NCBI GenBank assembly: GCA_948567375.1
Contig: OX419760.1
Coordinates: forward strand, 12,958,001-13,022,000
From: Lunularia cruciata
Lineage: Eukaryota > Streptophyta > Marchantiopsida > Lunulariales > Lunulariaceae
Reading direction: 5' to 3'
Length of the DNA stretch: 64,000 nt
Within the stretch, counting starts at the first letter, position 1; every line of letters begins with the position of its first letter. A program made the translations under genes and the position numbers. Under the pieces are notes generated by a model. The model was not told the origin of the DNA and did not search any database. It was given only the letters and a program-made list of their open reading frames with translations. Positions 32,313-45,735 of the stretch are shown piece by piece.

Positions 32313-34091
32313 ATGATCTATAGAACGGACCTAGTGTCTACTGAGATGAAGAATTCTCCGAAATATGGCAGAAGATCCTCAACTCCGAAGTCGGGTCCAC
32401 AGAACTGCTGTTATAGGAGCAAGTTTGTGATCATCTTGGGTCTAGTATTGACAGTGGTGATCGTAGTGTTTTTGAACAAAGCATCATCGTATGCAGATGG
32501 AGGGCTGAAATCCTTAACAATCGCGAGTGAAAAGTCAGGCCAGACTTTGTCGAGGTTGAACTATACTAACATATTGGTGGAACTAGGAGAATCCACCAAT
32601 TACACAAGTACTTTACAGACTCTGCTACAATTTAATGGCACTCTAGCGTGCCACAATCTATCCACCAACTCCACTAGATTGGAGAACCTCCCTAAACCGG
32701 TGAAAGGGAGAGTAATGCTCAGAGCTAGCCACAGACACCTCCTAACTCTGGTGGCCTATGCCGTGGATGGCAAAAGGCGGTGCGCGGAGGGAGACTACTT
32801 CGAGGTGGACTTCCACAACGAGCACTATCGGTCGAGACTCCCAACAGTCGACTATGGAAATGGAACCTATGGGCTCGAGCTTCTCGTCCCGTCGCGTTGG
32901 GCCGGGGTTTTCAATCTAGAAGTTACCCTCTTGTTCACTAACTGGCATGGAATGGATTCACGCTGCAAGAGCTGTTCAGAGCCTCTTGTAGTTATAGAAC
33001 AGGAGCTCCACTTGTTTGTGCCATCGGATGATCACTTCTTTGCCTCCGAGCTTGACAAAGAGAGCAAGAAGCAGAAGCCTCTAACGAACTTAACCCGCTG
33101 CAGCCCAGAGGATTTCAATCGTGCAACCTGGTCCGGAAGATGGACCCGCAGCTGGTTCAACGATATCTGCCACCCAGATGAGGAGAAAAGGTACAAGTGT
33201 CTGCCAAAGGAGCATTACGAGTGCTAGGAGCCATGGTGCTTCGGCTCTGTTGGACAGCTGGAAAGCAATGGGTGGCAGTATTCTGCGCATTGCAGTTTCA
33301 AGATCTTCGAGCGGGATGAAGCTTGGAAGTGTCTAAATAGGAAGTGGTGGTTGATCTGGGGAGACTCCAACTTCCAGGATACTATCCGAAACATCGTGCT
33401 CTTTATTTTAGAGTGGAAGCTGCCAACCAAGAGGACCATCAACGAATACACTCTCGACCGCAATTACGAGAGAATGTTCATCAACCAACACAGTTTGGAG
33501 GAAGGGTTCAAAGTCAGCATGATTTTTAATGGTAACAACAATGAATTTGCCAATGGCGAGGGTCTTAACACTCTCAGGCACAAGGATCACCAAGAGAGAA
33601 TCAAATCCCATTTTGATGGACCAAATTGGGTGCCAGACACTATAATCATGAACTCAGGGTTGCATGATGGAGCCGGAGGTCGCAGCCTGAATTCCTATAT
33701 TGAAAGTGCGGACTTCACCGTGGACTGGTGGAAAAGCTTTTACAGGAATATCACGGTACGACGAAAGCCCAAACTCATTTGGCGCTCCACAGTGGCTCCA
33801 GCAGGTAGTGCAAGGCAAGCTCCAGGTAATCCCAATAAACTGGAGATGTTCAATCTGATCATGGTTGAAAAACTGCTTCAAGTTCGGGATGAACTGCCCG
33901 TCATATTTGTAGACACCTTTGATCTCACATTTCCTTGGCACTACACTCAAGAATATAGCGATGGAGGTCACTACGGCTGACCACCAGGGATGAGAGTGGG
34001 CTGGCCAGGAAGTCCTGCCAAGGCACATTATTATTTTGTGGATCTGATGAACGCCCACATTCTATATGTCCAGCGTAACAGTGCTCACTAG
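32313..34091 (+). pseudogene. NXPE/PC-esterase-like type II membrane protein, two in-frame stops
   Basis: One frame from ATG 32313 to TAG 34089-34091 spans 592 sense-length codons without introns. It is interrupted only by TAG at 33225-33227 and TGA at 33978-33980. Residues about 38-57 (FVIILGLVLTVVIVVFL) form a signal anchor after a basic N-terminus. A beta-sandwich-like region follows (GVFNLEVTLLFTNWHG). The esterase half starts with WWLIWGDSNFQD, a GDS nucleophile block, and ends with SDGGHYG, the D-x-x-H pair of the PC-esterase fold. Length fits NXPE proteins. Family members are Golgi or secretory glycan-modifying esterases or their relatives; the substrate here is unknown. Without readthrough the first stop removes the whole esterase domain and the second removes the last 37 codons, including none of the catalytic residues. 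It could be a fresh pseudogene or one allele. Confidence 0.75.
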
Positions 34092-34102
34092 CAAAGCTGA
34101 TG

Positions 34103-34625
34103 TCTAGATCGAATCCAATTGCAGCGGGAACTTATTTCATGTAGTATTCGTCGCTGTATCATGAACAAGCTGCAGGAGTCATGAAGGTCCCTTTGGAAAC
34201 ACTATTTTTCTGTCATCGTTGTTCGAAATGGATCTCTGAGATACGAACTTGCGTATGAAGATCGATAGTTTTTCAGATTAAAAGTTAGTTTATGGAGCAG
34301 CGTAATTGCATGAAGACTAGGAATAGTCTTGAACATCCTTCGGGGACTTAGCTGAAATCTAGATCGAATCTAATTGCAGCAGGAACTTATTTCATGTAGT
34401 ATTCGTTGCTGTATCATGAACAAGCTGCAGGAGTCATGAAGGTCATGAAGGTCATGAAGGTCCCTTTGGAAACACTATTTTTCTGTCATCGTTGTTCGAT
34501 ATGGATCTGTGAGATACGAACTTGCGTATGAAGATCGATATTTTTTCAGATTAAAAATTAGTTTATGGAGCAGCGTAATTGCATCAAGACTAGGAATAGT
34601 CTTGAACATCCTTCGGGAACTTCGC
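34103..34625 (+). repeat. Tandem duplication of about 255 bp downstream of the NXPE-like gene
   Basis: Unit 1 starts at TCTAGATCGAATCCAATTGC (34103) and unit 2 at 34358. They are near-identical to the CTTGAACATCCTTCGGG end. Unit 2 has three copies of the 9-mer CATGAAGGT where unit 1 has one. The duplication starts 12 bases after the final stop, so it lies in the 3' UTR or flank. Confidence 0.9.
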
Positions 34626-34639
34626 AATGGTTTCGAGAT

Positions 34640-37105
34640 GTAGGTAGTAGAACAAGGAGACGGAATCAGCCCCAAAATTTTAAGTAACAGGCCAACGTTT
34701 TAACCAGGTTCCGCAGTTAATAGCCTGTTTGAGCCAGCGCCAGACACACAAATATGAAAATCTAAATATATAAATATGAAATCTACAGATGAAGTCAATT
34801 TCACCGGATCAATGCATAATTTTGCACCTAATAAAATCTCAGTAAATTTTTTTTTTATTAACTGAGATTTTATGAGGTAATAAATAATTTTATTACGATA
34901 AAATATAATAAAATAAAACTATAAAAAATAAAAAATTATAATAAAATACAGATTATTTCTTATATCTTATTTACATATATAACTTTTTATTCTAAGTTTC
35001 ACCAATATAGTTAAACATAAAAATATAATTTGCAATAGAGTTAAATGATCATATTTATATAGTTAAATCTCTACATAAATGACGTTAACTACATCAAGGA
35101 AAATTGATCAAAGGATTCATTATCTTCCACTATTATCTAACTTATTCAATTCATCTACGCATCCTCTTGCTCCTTTTCTTCTCTGCTGCTTCTTGCTACT
35201 CCACTGTCCCTTCATCTTATCTTGTATGTGACGGTTGAAATTACCTTGCTCTTAGTCCACTACCTCTTCATCTTCATTTTATGTGCTGTGTGATACTTGA
35301 AACTGCATTTTCCTGATCCCATGCCTCCTCATTTTATTCGGGAGATGATGCTTGAAAGTCTCCAACTACTTTCTACTTCGATAGTATAATCTGTATAATA
35401 TTGGTGTTAGATACTTCGTCGCCAATAACCACTAGAATCATGGAAGATACATAGTAACAATGGGTATCTCTCCGTCCAAAGCTAGTGAAAACTGACAGTA
35501 AACTAAGGATATCAATAGAAGATGTCTACTATATATATATAACACATCTATAGCATCTAACTAATTCTAATACTCCTCCATCTCTACCAAACTAGATTAG
35601 AGAAAGTAAGATAGTCTCATTACCAAACCAAGTATCTAACATCCAATATTTTGACCTAGAAGCCAGAATGATAAGATAATGTATTAAACCCTATACCGCT
35701 TACACGCATTTACTATCAATCTATCACCTAGATGATTTAGCTTTTATGCAACAACTTATTTAATAAAAAAAAATCTATTGCCTATTTTATTGTCACAAAG
35801 TGAGTAGAAATTGTCCCTCGCTTGGTCAAGTATCCAATTATCATGTATTTTTATGGTTAATTTTTTATCCACCAAAGTGCTTGATATTGGGCTTATCCCT
35901 AAACATAAATATCAAGTTAAAAATAGATGGACCAATAAGGTAGACCAAAAAGAAGTGCATAAAATCTGCAACAATATACCAAATAACACAATTGCTACAA
36001 TGGATTTGCAATATCATTGACAACACAAAATTGCAAAGACGAGTAGAAGATGATAGATAGACGTCCAAAATTGTCTATCTTTTAAACTCAACACCATATC
36101 AAATATATCCGCTTTTCGTGAGAGGAGAACTATCTTTGTGTTTTCACCTTGCAGCAATAAAAGGTACACACCATGGCTAGAGTGTACTTGCAAGACAACA
36201 AATATATTTTTGCTCTAACCTACTCATAGATGAACCTACTCCTTACTCTAAGACTCCTTCAATAGACTGTCCACATTCCTCTTCTTCCAAACTTTGGTAT
36301 TTTCATACCAAAGAATAAAAGCCAGAGGAAATGAAGCACTTGCAAAATCAAGCTCTATTACTAGTTTCTCCACCTCCTCAATTGAAGCCTTTCCTTCAGG
36401 CCCTCTCTTCTAAGCATTAGGCTTTGTACTTGACAACTTCTTCTTGACATCTTTGTCCTCTTGCAAAATGGCAAATATATTGAATAGATCTCAATCTAAC
36501 TTGGTTCAAATAAAATATAAGCATAAACTAACTCAAATAAGAAGGAGACATTAACTTACCAATAATATTCAAAGAATATGACACTTCGATGGGGTTTTTC
36601 TTTTGTGCAATGAAGAGCTTCAATGCCTCCTCTCAATCACTAGCTAATAGTAAGTTGAATGGGTGCCTTATTACAATGCACAAGACCTTATGTCTTTGCC
36701 ACTTCCTGACCAAGGTCCAAGATTTAGTAACCATGTGCATTATTAGTACTTAATGTACTGCGAGACCTGATGCCTCCGTTTTCTCAACAAACAAATGATG
36801 GGTAGTTGTTGGTGATCCTGTACTATCCCTTTCTTGAACCATGATCCATTTCTAAATGATGATGCGTGAGTATCTATCCACCTGCTACTGTACCTACTGC
36901 CTGCTACTACTGTTACTACTGTACCTACTGCCTGCTACTGCTGCTTACTACTGTTACCTGCAGAGGTTGTGATATTATTTAATATTCATTTACCGGCTCT
37001 TGTGAGATACAATTATTGCTTGTAGGATAAGAATCAGAAGTCAAATGTTCAAAAACGGAAAAGCAGAGTATCTACCAGGGTATCTCAATCCTGCCTTGCT
37101 CTTTA
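34640..37105. other. AT-rich intergenic DNA; short CTACTG-type repeat
   Basis: No frame with a recognisable domain. 36880-36960 is a small imperfect repeat of ACTGCCTGCTACT-type triplets. The tract near 34830-35060 is strongly AT-rich. Confidence 0.4.
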
Positions 37106-37249
37106 GGTGCATTAGGGCAGATTCCTCATATAGACTCTATTGAGGTTTTGCCCCATTTTTACTTTCTTTTTTGCTGTTCTTTTCTCTCCCTTGTACTGCT
37201 TGATGGGGTCTTCCCATCCTTCGCTTTGTCTACGGGGTCACCCTTTTCC
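37106..37249 (+). repeat. Z short repeat copy (long form)
   Basis: Contains the upstream block ATTAGGGCAGATTCCTCATA shared with the 31917 copy, TTTTGCCCCATTTTTAC, CTCTCCCTTGTACTGCTTG, the hairpin GATGGGGTCTTCCCATC and CTACGGGGTCACC. Confidence 0.8.
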
Positions 37250-37354
37250 TTTGCTCTTTGGCAATAGACTTAATCTTTTACACTTCGATCTCGTCCTTCT
37301 CCCCAAATGTTGAAAATCTTTGCCGGACCTCCCATAGCTTGCCAGCCCAAAATT

Positions 37355-37450
37355 ATGACTTAGTTCCAATTTTACCTATTTTGTTTCACCCTTGTATGAG
37401 CTTGATGGGGTCTTCCCATCCTTGTGTTTTCTACGCGGTTGCACTTTCTT
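37355..37450 (+). repeat. Z short repeat copy (short form)
   Basis: Contains TTAGTTCCAATTTTACC, CACCCTTGTATGAGCTTGATG, the hairpin GATGGGGTCTTCCCATC and CTACGCGGTTGC. It lies 105 bp after the previous copy in the same orientation. Confidence 0.8.
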
Positions 37451-40400
37451 GACCAAAGTGATTTTTGGAAGATGTTGTCATCAATAATGATAATTTTCTC
37501 TAGAGTTTACATCGGCTTGACTTCAAGAGAACCCTTAGAAAAACTCTTGAGATCTTGCATCTGCTTATAGCCCTCCTCCAAAATGCTAGTGTCAACACTC
37601 AACCTTCTTTGGATGTGGCTTATTTGGAGCCAAAATTGCTATTGATATTATTGATCATACAAATTCCTACAACATCCTCCATAATTGAAATAAGAAACAT
37701 AATGCAAAAGAAGTACCAAAGCAACTATACTTGTTCAAAACCTTAGACTAGAGCGTGTGATACACTTCCAAAAAACAATGCATATGTTAACCGGGGTCTA
37801 AAATGTTGAAGTTATCCTTAAACTCAAGCTTCTCCTTGTTTCAACTACTAAAATAAAAACTATCATGGGAGTGAGAATTCTTTCAAAATCTTCTCCACCA
37901 AAAAAATCCAAAAGATCATCACTAACATAGTAAATTAAGACAGGATGTAATTAAACTCAATATGGCAATGTAGCCTCTTACCTATCCACATCTTGTGGAG
38001 TTTGACATTATCATGTCAATAATGATAGTGTTAGTCTACACAAGGCAGCTACTCTTTGTCATAGACTAAATCTAGGTTCTTGTTCACTAGTCCAATAACT
38101 AAGGTTCCACCTCATCTGACTCCTTAAAGGTACATGGAGCAAGGTATATGGTTTGGATATGAAATGCCTTTCATGACTCAAGAAGCTTCTCAAACTAGAC
38201 GGTTATGCTAAAGCCTTATCATCCCCTAAGGAAGAGTATGTTTCCTCTTTTGCCTTTGGCTCAACTATCTTCTTCCTCTTCTTCTTGCTTAATAGTATCT
38301 CCTCGTTGTTTTTTTCCTCCCCAGGTTGCTTCTATCTCTTCCTTAATAATCAAAATTTCTTCCTCAAACCTTGTGTGCCTCCTACTTGAATAAAATTTGG
38401 CCTTATTACTAGCACTCTCAACAACAATCTCATTTGGATGCCAATGATTGCACTCTTTGAAATCTTGGTAAGAAATGGATTACCCCGGTTGCCTCTTGGC
38501 AAGGAGCTTTGGCTTTAGAGGCAACTTGACAAACTCACTCTTTATAAAATAATAATCCAACTAGGCATGTAAGAATACATTCATGACATGAAATAAGGAT
38601 AAAAAGAGTAAGAACTTTAGTACTTTAAAAACATGCAGGTGTTTTGATAGTGGTAATGTATACTACTCATTTTGTGCCTACTGTTAGGTGGCAACCTATG
38701 CATAGAAAAAAAAAGCGAAAAAAAAGAGCACAAGTTGGTCATGAATTTTCAATTGACATTATACACACATCATGCATAATGGTGATATACTCACACCTAG
38801 CATTTAGCCATAGTGTCCAAAGGTGCAATATGCACACCTAGCATTTAGCCATAGTGTCCAAAGGTGCAATATGCACACCTAGCATTTAGCTTGAATAGTA
38901 TGTAGAAAAACATTTTTCATGCACAGAAATAGTAGTATGCATTATATACATAAATGCTTGGTGCATCTTTTTCTCATTTGGGCATTTTATACACAAAATA
39001 TAGGATGTTGTGTTTGTTTATGAAGAGAACTCTGTTTAATAGAGAAACGTATAAATGCATTTATTTTGTAAAATCCTAAGCAAACCTAGTATATGCTTAG
39101 TATGAGAAAATTACAATAAACTTAGCAAGAATCCTAATAAACTTTATTCTTGCAAATTTTGGTGGCAAAATCAAAACTCCATTGGTTCTTTTCAAGTGAG
39201 AAAAATGCAACCTTCTTCATCCTCATGCAAAATGGTGCAAGTGAGTCATCAGTGATGCAAAAAATAAGCAAGAAATGTTTTGAATATAGGACTAAATCAT
39301 GGTTGCTTTAAATATTAGGCCAATTGCAATCATTGGTTGCTCATATGAACTCTTATAAGTCCATGTGATTATTTTATGAAAACACTCTATGGATACCATT
39401 TAGTCTAATCTGATTGTTGAGTGTCAATTTTAAGATTACATTTCTAGTGTAAAATGGATAAATTGCATCCAAAATGGTGTTTTCTTTCACAACTTGGGAT
39501 AGAGTAAATAAATGGATGAAAGGACTAGACTATAAGGTTCTAGGAAGAAGATAGGAGAAACTATAATAGATTTGTGTTTTTGAAATTATAAAGAAACAAG
39601 TGTAGGGTCTAAATCTCATGGAAGCATAGCATGAAAGTGATGAAGAAACAAAAGAGAGCAAAACCAAACATCAAATAAGGAATACTTTTATTGCACCTCT
39701 TCCCTCCTTCCATAAGCCAAGATTCCTAAATCCCCACTTCTTCAAAAGATTATGGAGAATGATTGTAAATTCCTCCAAAAAAAATAATTTATACTTGAAA
39801 AGTTTCACATTTAAGGAGTCTAACTAGCAAACCATTGGTATCTCTCATAAATTTGTGGAAAATACTCAAAATTAGCAAATTAGATTATATCAATTATATA
39901 GATCAATTAGGATTAAAAAAATTCAATTTTGTGTTAAATAATCAAAATTAGCAAATTAGATTATCAAAATTGGAAAAATATATATGAATTAGGATAAGAT
40001 GTACAATGTTGATTCTAAAAATCTATACAAGGATATATAGTGTGCACTATTTATCTGAAAAGAATTTTAATTTCTTCAATATCATAGTGAAGTGCATTGT
40101 ATTTCTAATTCTTGATTGTTTTTCCATTACTTTTTTTTCCAAATTTCAATTTTCTTTTCAACATAGATGTAAAAAGATTGAAGCTAAGAGCCGGTTTAAA
40201 TTTTCTTATTAATTTTCTAATACTACATGCTCAGTTTAACCTTTCCTTTTTTTATACATAAAGAGCTGAAAATTTCTATTGACTACCCATTGTTCCAATT
40301 CTTGATTTTTTCTATCACTTTTTATTTAAATTCTTAGATTAAAACCATCTATTTTAGACACCATCGTTGATGATATATATTACTTAATATTCCATATTAA

Positions 40401-43120
40401 AATAATATTAATAGAGGTATATTTTTGGTTGCTAAACATGGCATTCAAATATAGAAAATATACTCTTCTTATTTTATGAATTTTGAATGCATAAGATCTA
40501 GGATTCTAGAGTTACTTGATATATGAGCTCCAAACCAAAATACAATGGGATTTACCTCACAAAATTGGGTCATGTTGTACTGATTTGATATAATAACAAT
40601 GAGTGATTATGGATGACAAGTGATAAGGACCTTTTTACCAAGCACCAAATACTAAGGAATCCAATTGGTGAACATGGACCAAGTTTTTTCTACAAGTTCT
40701 GTCATTAAAGAAAAAAAGAAAAAAGAAGAGGAAAATGGGATTTAGATGCTTTGCTTATGGAATAATTGGATGATGAGTTATCCAAGCATATATCACTATG
40801 CAGAAACATACCATAATGTTGGATTCTAGAAAAAAAGATAAATTTAGGTTATGTGTTTGAGTTGTACAATGATGACATCCAAGAGGAAGAAGAAGTCCTT
40901 AAGCTTTCTCCAATTTTGTTACAATATTTTTACAAAAAAAATAATGTCTACCACAATCTGCTCCTCTAACAATAAGTCAATGAGTTTGAGGTCAATAATG
41001 TGGCTATTACTACATTGCAAACTTGTGTAATCTTTGGTGGAATACATTTGCTTTGAAAGCTACCTACACAAGAGAAGATAAAAATCCTAATGCTCAGTCT
41101 CCACATGCCTTGATCCATAGACCAAATTATCCTTACTCAAAGACATATTAGGGATTGAAAGCTAAACACATACATGTTCATAAAGCCTTTATCTCTAAGC
41201 AAATTTCTTGTGATTCTATTAAAAATTTGAAATATGTCTTATTGTAAGAGTAATTATTCTTGTCCATTCTTTCCAAGCAACTCACCATTAAAATGAGAGT
41301 TGCATTTGCTAACCTATGAAGGTTGAAAGACAAGTGAATGGCGATTAACACTATATGGTGGTAGAGTTGTTTATAGAAAAGCATTCAAAAGAGTATATAT
41401 GCTGGGGATACTAGAATAACTCTGTGACTATATCTCAAAGATATCAATAATTGTTCCAAAGGATGCCAAGAAAGACCATCATTGCATCTAGTATTTTTAC
41501 TTTGAGAATGGCTAGTAAAATTCTTCAAAAGTTATTGTAAACTTCTACTCCAAGTAGAAAGTTTCAATCCACATAAAATTTTCATCAAGAAGGATGCATA
41601 TGAGTATCATAAAACCAATACAAGTAAAAGGGATCCAAACGAGGTGATCCAATTTAGAAGATTTTGTAAGCTGCGATAGACAAATTTTGTTAATGTCCAT
41701 ATCAAAATCCAATATATTATTTGTAAAGACTACGTAGAGCTAGAAGCTAAAAAAGACCATGCTATTCTTATTGTGTGAAATATTAAATGGTCTATATCAT
41801 ACATATTATTTGAAAAAATATTTATAGTTTATATTTATTCCATTATTTCTTTCTTAATTGTTAGATTAGTATTAAAATCTATTTTTTAGAATTATGTGTC
41901 TAGTTTCATAACTAGTCATATAAGTTGTGTTTGTAGATATATATAATATGTCTCCTTTCTTACACAAGTTGCAAATAGTAAGCTCTATATGCATTAAATG
42001 AAACAATGGAAGAAAGATATAAGTTTACTAAGCACTATTACAAATGTTAGAAATGCTTTGTTGAGGGTAATAAATGTCTAGGAATAGAAATAGAATGAAT
42101 TGAAATATTCTTCATAGATATTTTTCATGCAAAAACATTCATAAGAATTCTCAATCTTGAATCACACTCGTCAAGCAAGAACATTTTGCATGTTTAAGAT
42201 TATTAAAAGTAATGCAAACTTAACAAATCCTTGTTAGCAATTAATTATAATCTCAAAATAAACTTTGAAACAATTATTTTATAATTTTATTTAGATAAAA
42301 GAACAAGGAAATTACAAATTTAATCTTTGATCTTTTTTCTCCTTATTGTGAGGACTTTTAACAATTCACAACTTTTCTTCTTATTATTGATGTACTCATA
42401 ATCAAATTAATAAAATGAATTAGATAAGGTAAATATTTCACCTTACCTACTTTGATACTTCCTATAGAGTCCTTATATATAATATTACAAAGATTTACCA
42501 TAGATTTTAGCTAAATTTTGGTATATAAATATTGGAAACCCTAGAAGATATTCTAGAAAGTACTTATTTAGTTTTGAAAAGAGTAGAGCAAATGGACTAT
42601 TTGATAGTGCTTCTTCAAAAGGTACTTAGGAAACTTCTTGGATGTAATAAAATAAGGAAACTTCTTGAGGATTGAGGACCTTGACTAAGAGTAACTTGGC
42701 TAGGACATTAATGGCTACCTTTTTGTGGAAGTACGTGTAGTGGCTCACTTGTTCTCAAGAGTGCAATTTTGTTCCATTTTTCTACTTTTGTTAATGAAAA
42801 AGAAACAGATTTTTATGTCTAAGTAATAAACCACTCAATGTGGTATTATTTTAACTACATCCTAGTATACACCAAGGTACAAAGAGGCAGCATGAAGATC
42901 TTTGTTGCTATCAACCTTCAACTTGGAAGAGTCACCTTAAGGAGGAATTTTTCTATGTGCACTTTGAGGTTGATATCTTTATAATTACTTATTTGAATAG
43001 AATGATCTTTATGTTGTTATTAGTACCTTCACAAAGGGTTTTTTATTGACACCAAAATCACAGCATTTGGAGGTTTGTATCAAAAGTTATGACCATATGA
43101 AGTATCAACCATATGGATGT
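37451..43120. other. AT-rich intergenic DNA without recognisable genes
   Basis: Frames are short on both strands and none shows a known motif. It contains the 41 bp repeat listed separately. A TATA-like region near 42470-42540 has no clear ORF behind it. Confidence 0.35.
38792..38892. repeat. 41 bp tandem repeat, 2.4 copies
   Basis: CACACCTAGCATTTAGC begins at 38792, 38833 and 38874. The first two units are identical. Confidence 0.95.
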
Positions 43121-43129
43121 TGAGCTCAT

Positions 43130-43740
43130 ACCTTGTACTTCTTGTACCTTGTATTATCTCATACTCAGACCTACTACTCTTTATTTCTCATACATAACCT
43201 TGTTCTTAATTTATTGTATGTAACCTTGTATATTGTTTCTTGTGTGCAACCTTGTACTTTGTTTCTCATACATAACCTTGTATTTTTTCTCATAAATAAC
43301 CTTGTATTTTGTTTCTTGTGTGTAACCTTGTACTTTTTTTCTCATAAATAACCTTGTATTTTGTTTCTTGTTTGTAACCTTGTATTTTGTTTCTTGTGTG
43401 TAACCCTTGTACTTTGTTTCTTGTATGTAAGTTTGTACTTCTTTACTCATATATAACCTTGTACTTTTTTTCTCATACGTAACCTTGTATTTTTTTTTCT
43501 TATTTGTAACTTTGCACTTGATTCTTATTTGTAACCTTGTACTTTGTTCCTTGTACATAACCTCATACTTCATTTCTCATATGTTGTTTCCCATTTGTAA
43601 CCTTGTACTTTGTTTCTTGTACATAACATCATACTATTTGTCTCGTACTCAGACCTTGTACTATTTTTCTTGTACCTCAACACCTTGTGCTTGTTTTGTT
43701 TCTCATACCTTGTACTTTATACTTCATGTATCATATCTTG
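43130..43740. repeat. Minisatellite with CATAACCTTGTACTTTG-type units of about 30 bp
   Basis: Roughly 20 diverged units of the form (C/T)ATACATAACCTTGTA then TTTTGTTTCT recur. Unit lengths near 30-33 bases give continuous but repetitive frames on both strands, such as YKVTYEKKSTRL on the minus strand. These are repeat artefacts, not genes. Confidence 0.85.
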
Positions 43741-45041
43741 TACCAAATTTTCTTGCATACAAGAAAATTTCTATAGCTTCATACAAGATGAGCAACATCC
43801 AACTTCACCACAAATGACTAAGAGCCATTTCATAGATACAACAAGGTAGTTTTTATAGTTGTAATGTAGGACAATTGTATTGTACATATTTTATACATAG
43901 TAGTTAGATTATGGTACAAAGATATTATATTATTCTTATCACTTGACATAATAGCGGTAAATGCCAAGGGGATGGTCATTCCACATAGTCCATGCTTATT
44001 AAAGATTATGGTTAGGGTTAGATAAGTAGATAAGATGTGATTAGCGGCTTAGATGTAATAATGAATTCCTAGTACATTGTAACTACTAGATTTTTTTGGC
44101 AACTAAGTAGGATTTTATATAAGGCTTAGACCCAATATTCATAAGGTTCGTTTAGTACATCTTTTTCTTGTATTAAATGAGGCTTATACCATCAAGACTA
44201 TAAAGTTGGTGTTTATATTTCAGTCTACACTTTTTATGAGTAATTGCATGCTTGATTGAGTAGGAGTGAGGAAGCTTGATGCATGAGAAGAAGCACTAGA
44301 TTGAGGGCAATCATTCATGTGGAACTAAATTTTTCAACTCTAGGGGCTCTATAGAGGTCAAGAACAATATAGAGATAGGTTGCCACACATCTAGAGTATC
44401 ATAAAGTACCACTAATGTGCAAGATTCAGTAGCATAATCATTCAAGATTCTTGTGATGTTGTGCCTTTTGGGAATGGTGGAATTCTATGTCATAATTGTA
44501 GTCATTAGAGGTGACTGAACCCTTGGGAGATCTTACTCTCTTTTATTTTGCATGTTCTAAAGCACTATTTTTGAGATACCTTAATATTGTCAATTTTGTA
44601 CACCATGAACTTGTGATGTGAGTGAAAATCATAGTACTTATGATTGCTTTGATGATAGCTATCAGAAATTTGGCCAAGCAATAGAGAAGGTATAGAAATT
44701 CCAAGGTGAAGTGACCTTAACTACAAATGAATTAATGAACATCGCAATCAAGAATCCTCTAGATTAAATCTAGAGTGTGATTATTGGTGATTTTCTCTTT
44801 TTGTTATGCACTAGAGGTGGGGACTCTACCTTCTTTTGGGAGTGGTTCTTTCCAAGAGGTTTTATAGGCAAGAATAGACAACTTCTAATATTGTGACACT
44901 TTGTCTTCATTTTTAGTCATTTCCAACCTATATCCTCAAGAAAGCAACCTGTTCTTACCCATTATATTATTAGTACATCAACACTAAGTTACCATAGTAA
45001 GGTTCTACACAGCCTAAATATTAATAATGGGGCCTTGGTTC
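43741..45041. other. Unassigned DNA, possible LTR-like promoter near 44115
   Basis: TTTTATATAAGGCTTAGACC near 44112 followed by a short tract ending TATTTCAGTCTACA near 44229 looks like the end of a decayed LTR. No second copy is visible in the window. No coding region is recognised. Confidence 0.25.
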
Positions 45042-45731
45042 TGTAACACCCATTTGTGCATGTGTGTGCCATTATGATATTTAGTTTAGTGTTACAAGTA
45101 CTTGAGATATAGTATTTATATAGAGATAAGTGATGGTTCTACATAAGTTATGATTAGCTAAATTTATTCATAGTTAAGATAGAGAGAAATTTACTTTAGA
45201 GGAAGTGGAAAAGATGAGCACCACTATTTTGGATTCTAGTGTATTGACTTGGTATTATTCTTAGGTGTTTGGCTTTGAGGAAAGAGTTGAGAAATCCTGG
45301 ACCCACAAGCCTTTTTGCTTTGGATTCTTCTTTAGTCCAAGGATAGTCCATGTGAAGAAATCCTTGACTTAGTGGTTGGGTCAAGATAAGAACACATGCT
45401 TAGGTGAATATTCCCATGAGTATAGATGTTCCTTTAGATTTTTTGATTTTATTTGACTTTTAGCCTAGTAATTTGAGTTATTCCAATAATTAGTAACTTT
45501 GGTGTGTAACTATTTCACAAATATATGAACTAGGAGTGAGGATGTACTTATCATCCTTCCATTTGCAACTATCTTTCTCATTGAGTTCTCTAGTTTGCAA
45601 TGGTTTGAGTCTTGGATTGTTAGCCTTAGAGGAGTTTAACGGAGTTGGGGTTCCTTTCCTTCTCAGTCCATGGTGTACTATCATAATAGCAATCAGAGGT
45701 TCATCTTGAATGAAAGACATGCCGGCTCATA
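45042..45731 (+). mobile_element. S-family solo LTR, copy 3 (complete, 690 bp)
   Basis: Starts TGTAACACCCATTTGTGCAT and ends GCCGGCTCATA. It is flanked by the 4 bp duplication GTTC (45038-45041 and 45732-45735). No primer site or internal region adjoins it, so it is a solo LTR. Confidence 0.85.
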
Positions 45732-45735
45732 GTTC

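Noticed and set aside
38792..38892. CRISPR-like spacing of repeats
   Set aside because: The units are contiguous 41 bp tandem copies with no variable spacers, in a plant nuclear context.
43211..43573. 120-residue Lys/Thr repeat protein on the minus strand
   Set aside because: Produced by the minisatellite; the opposite strand is open too, and stops are absent only because the unit lacks them.
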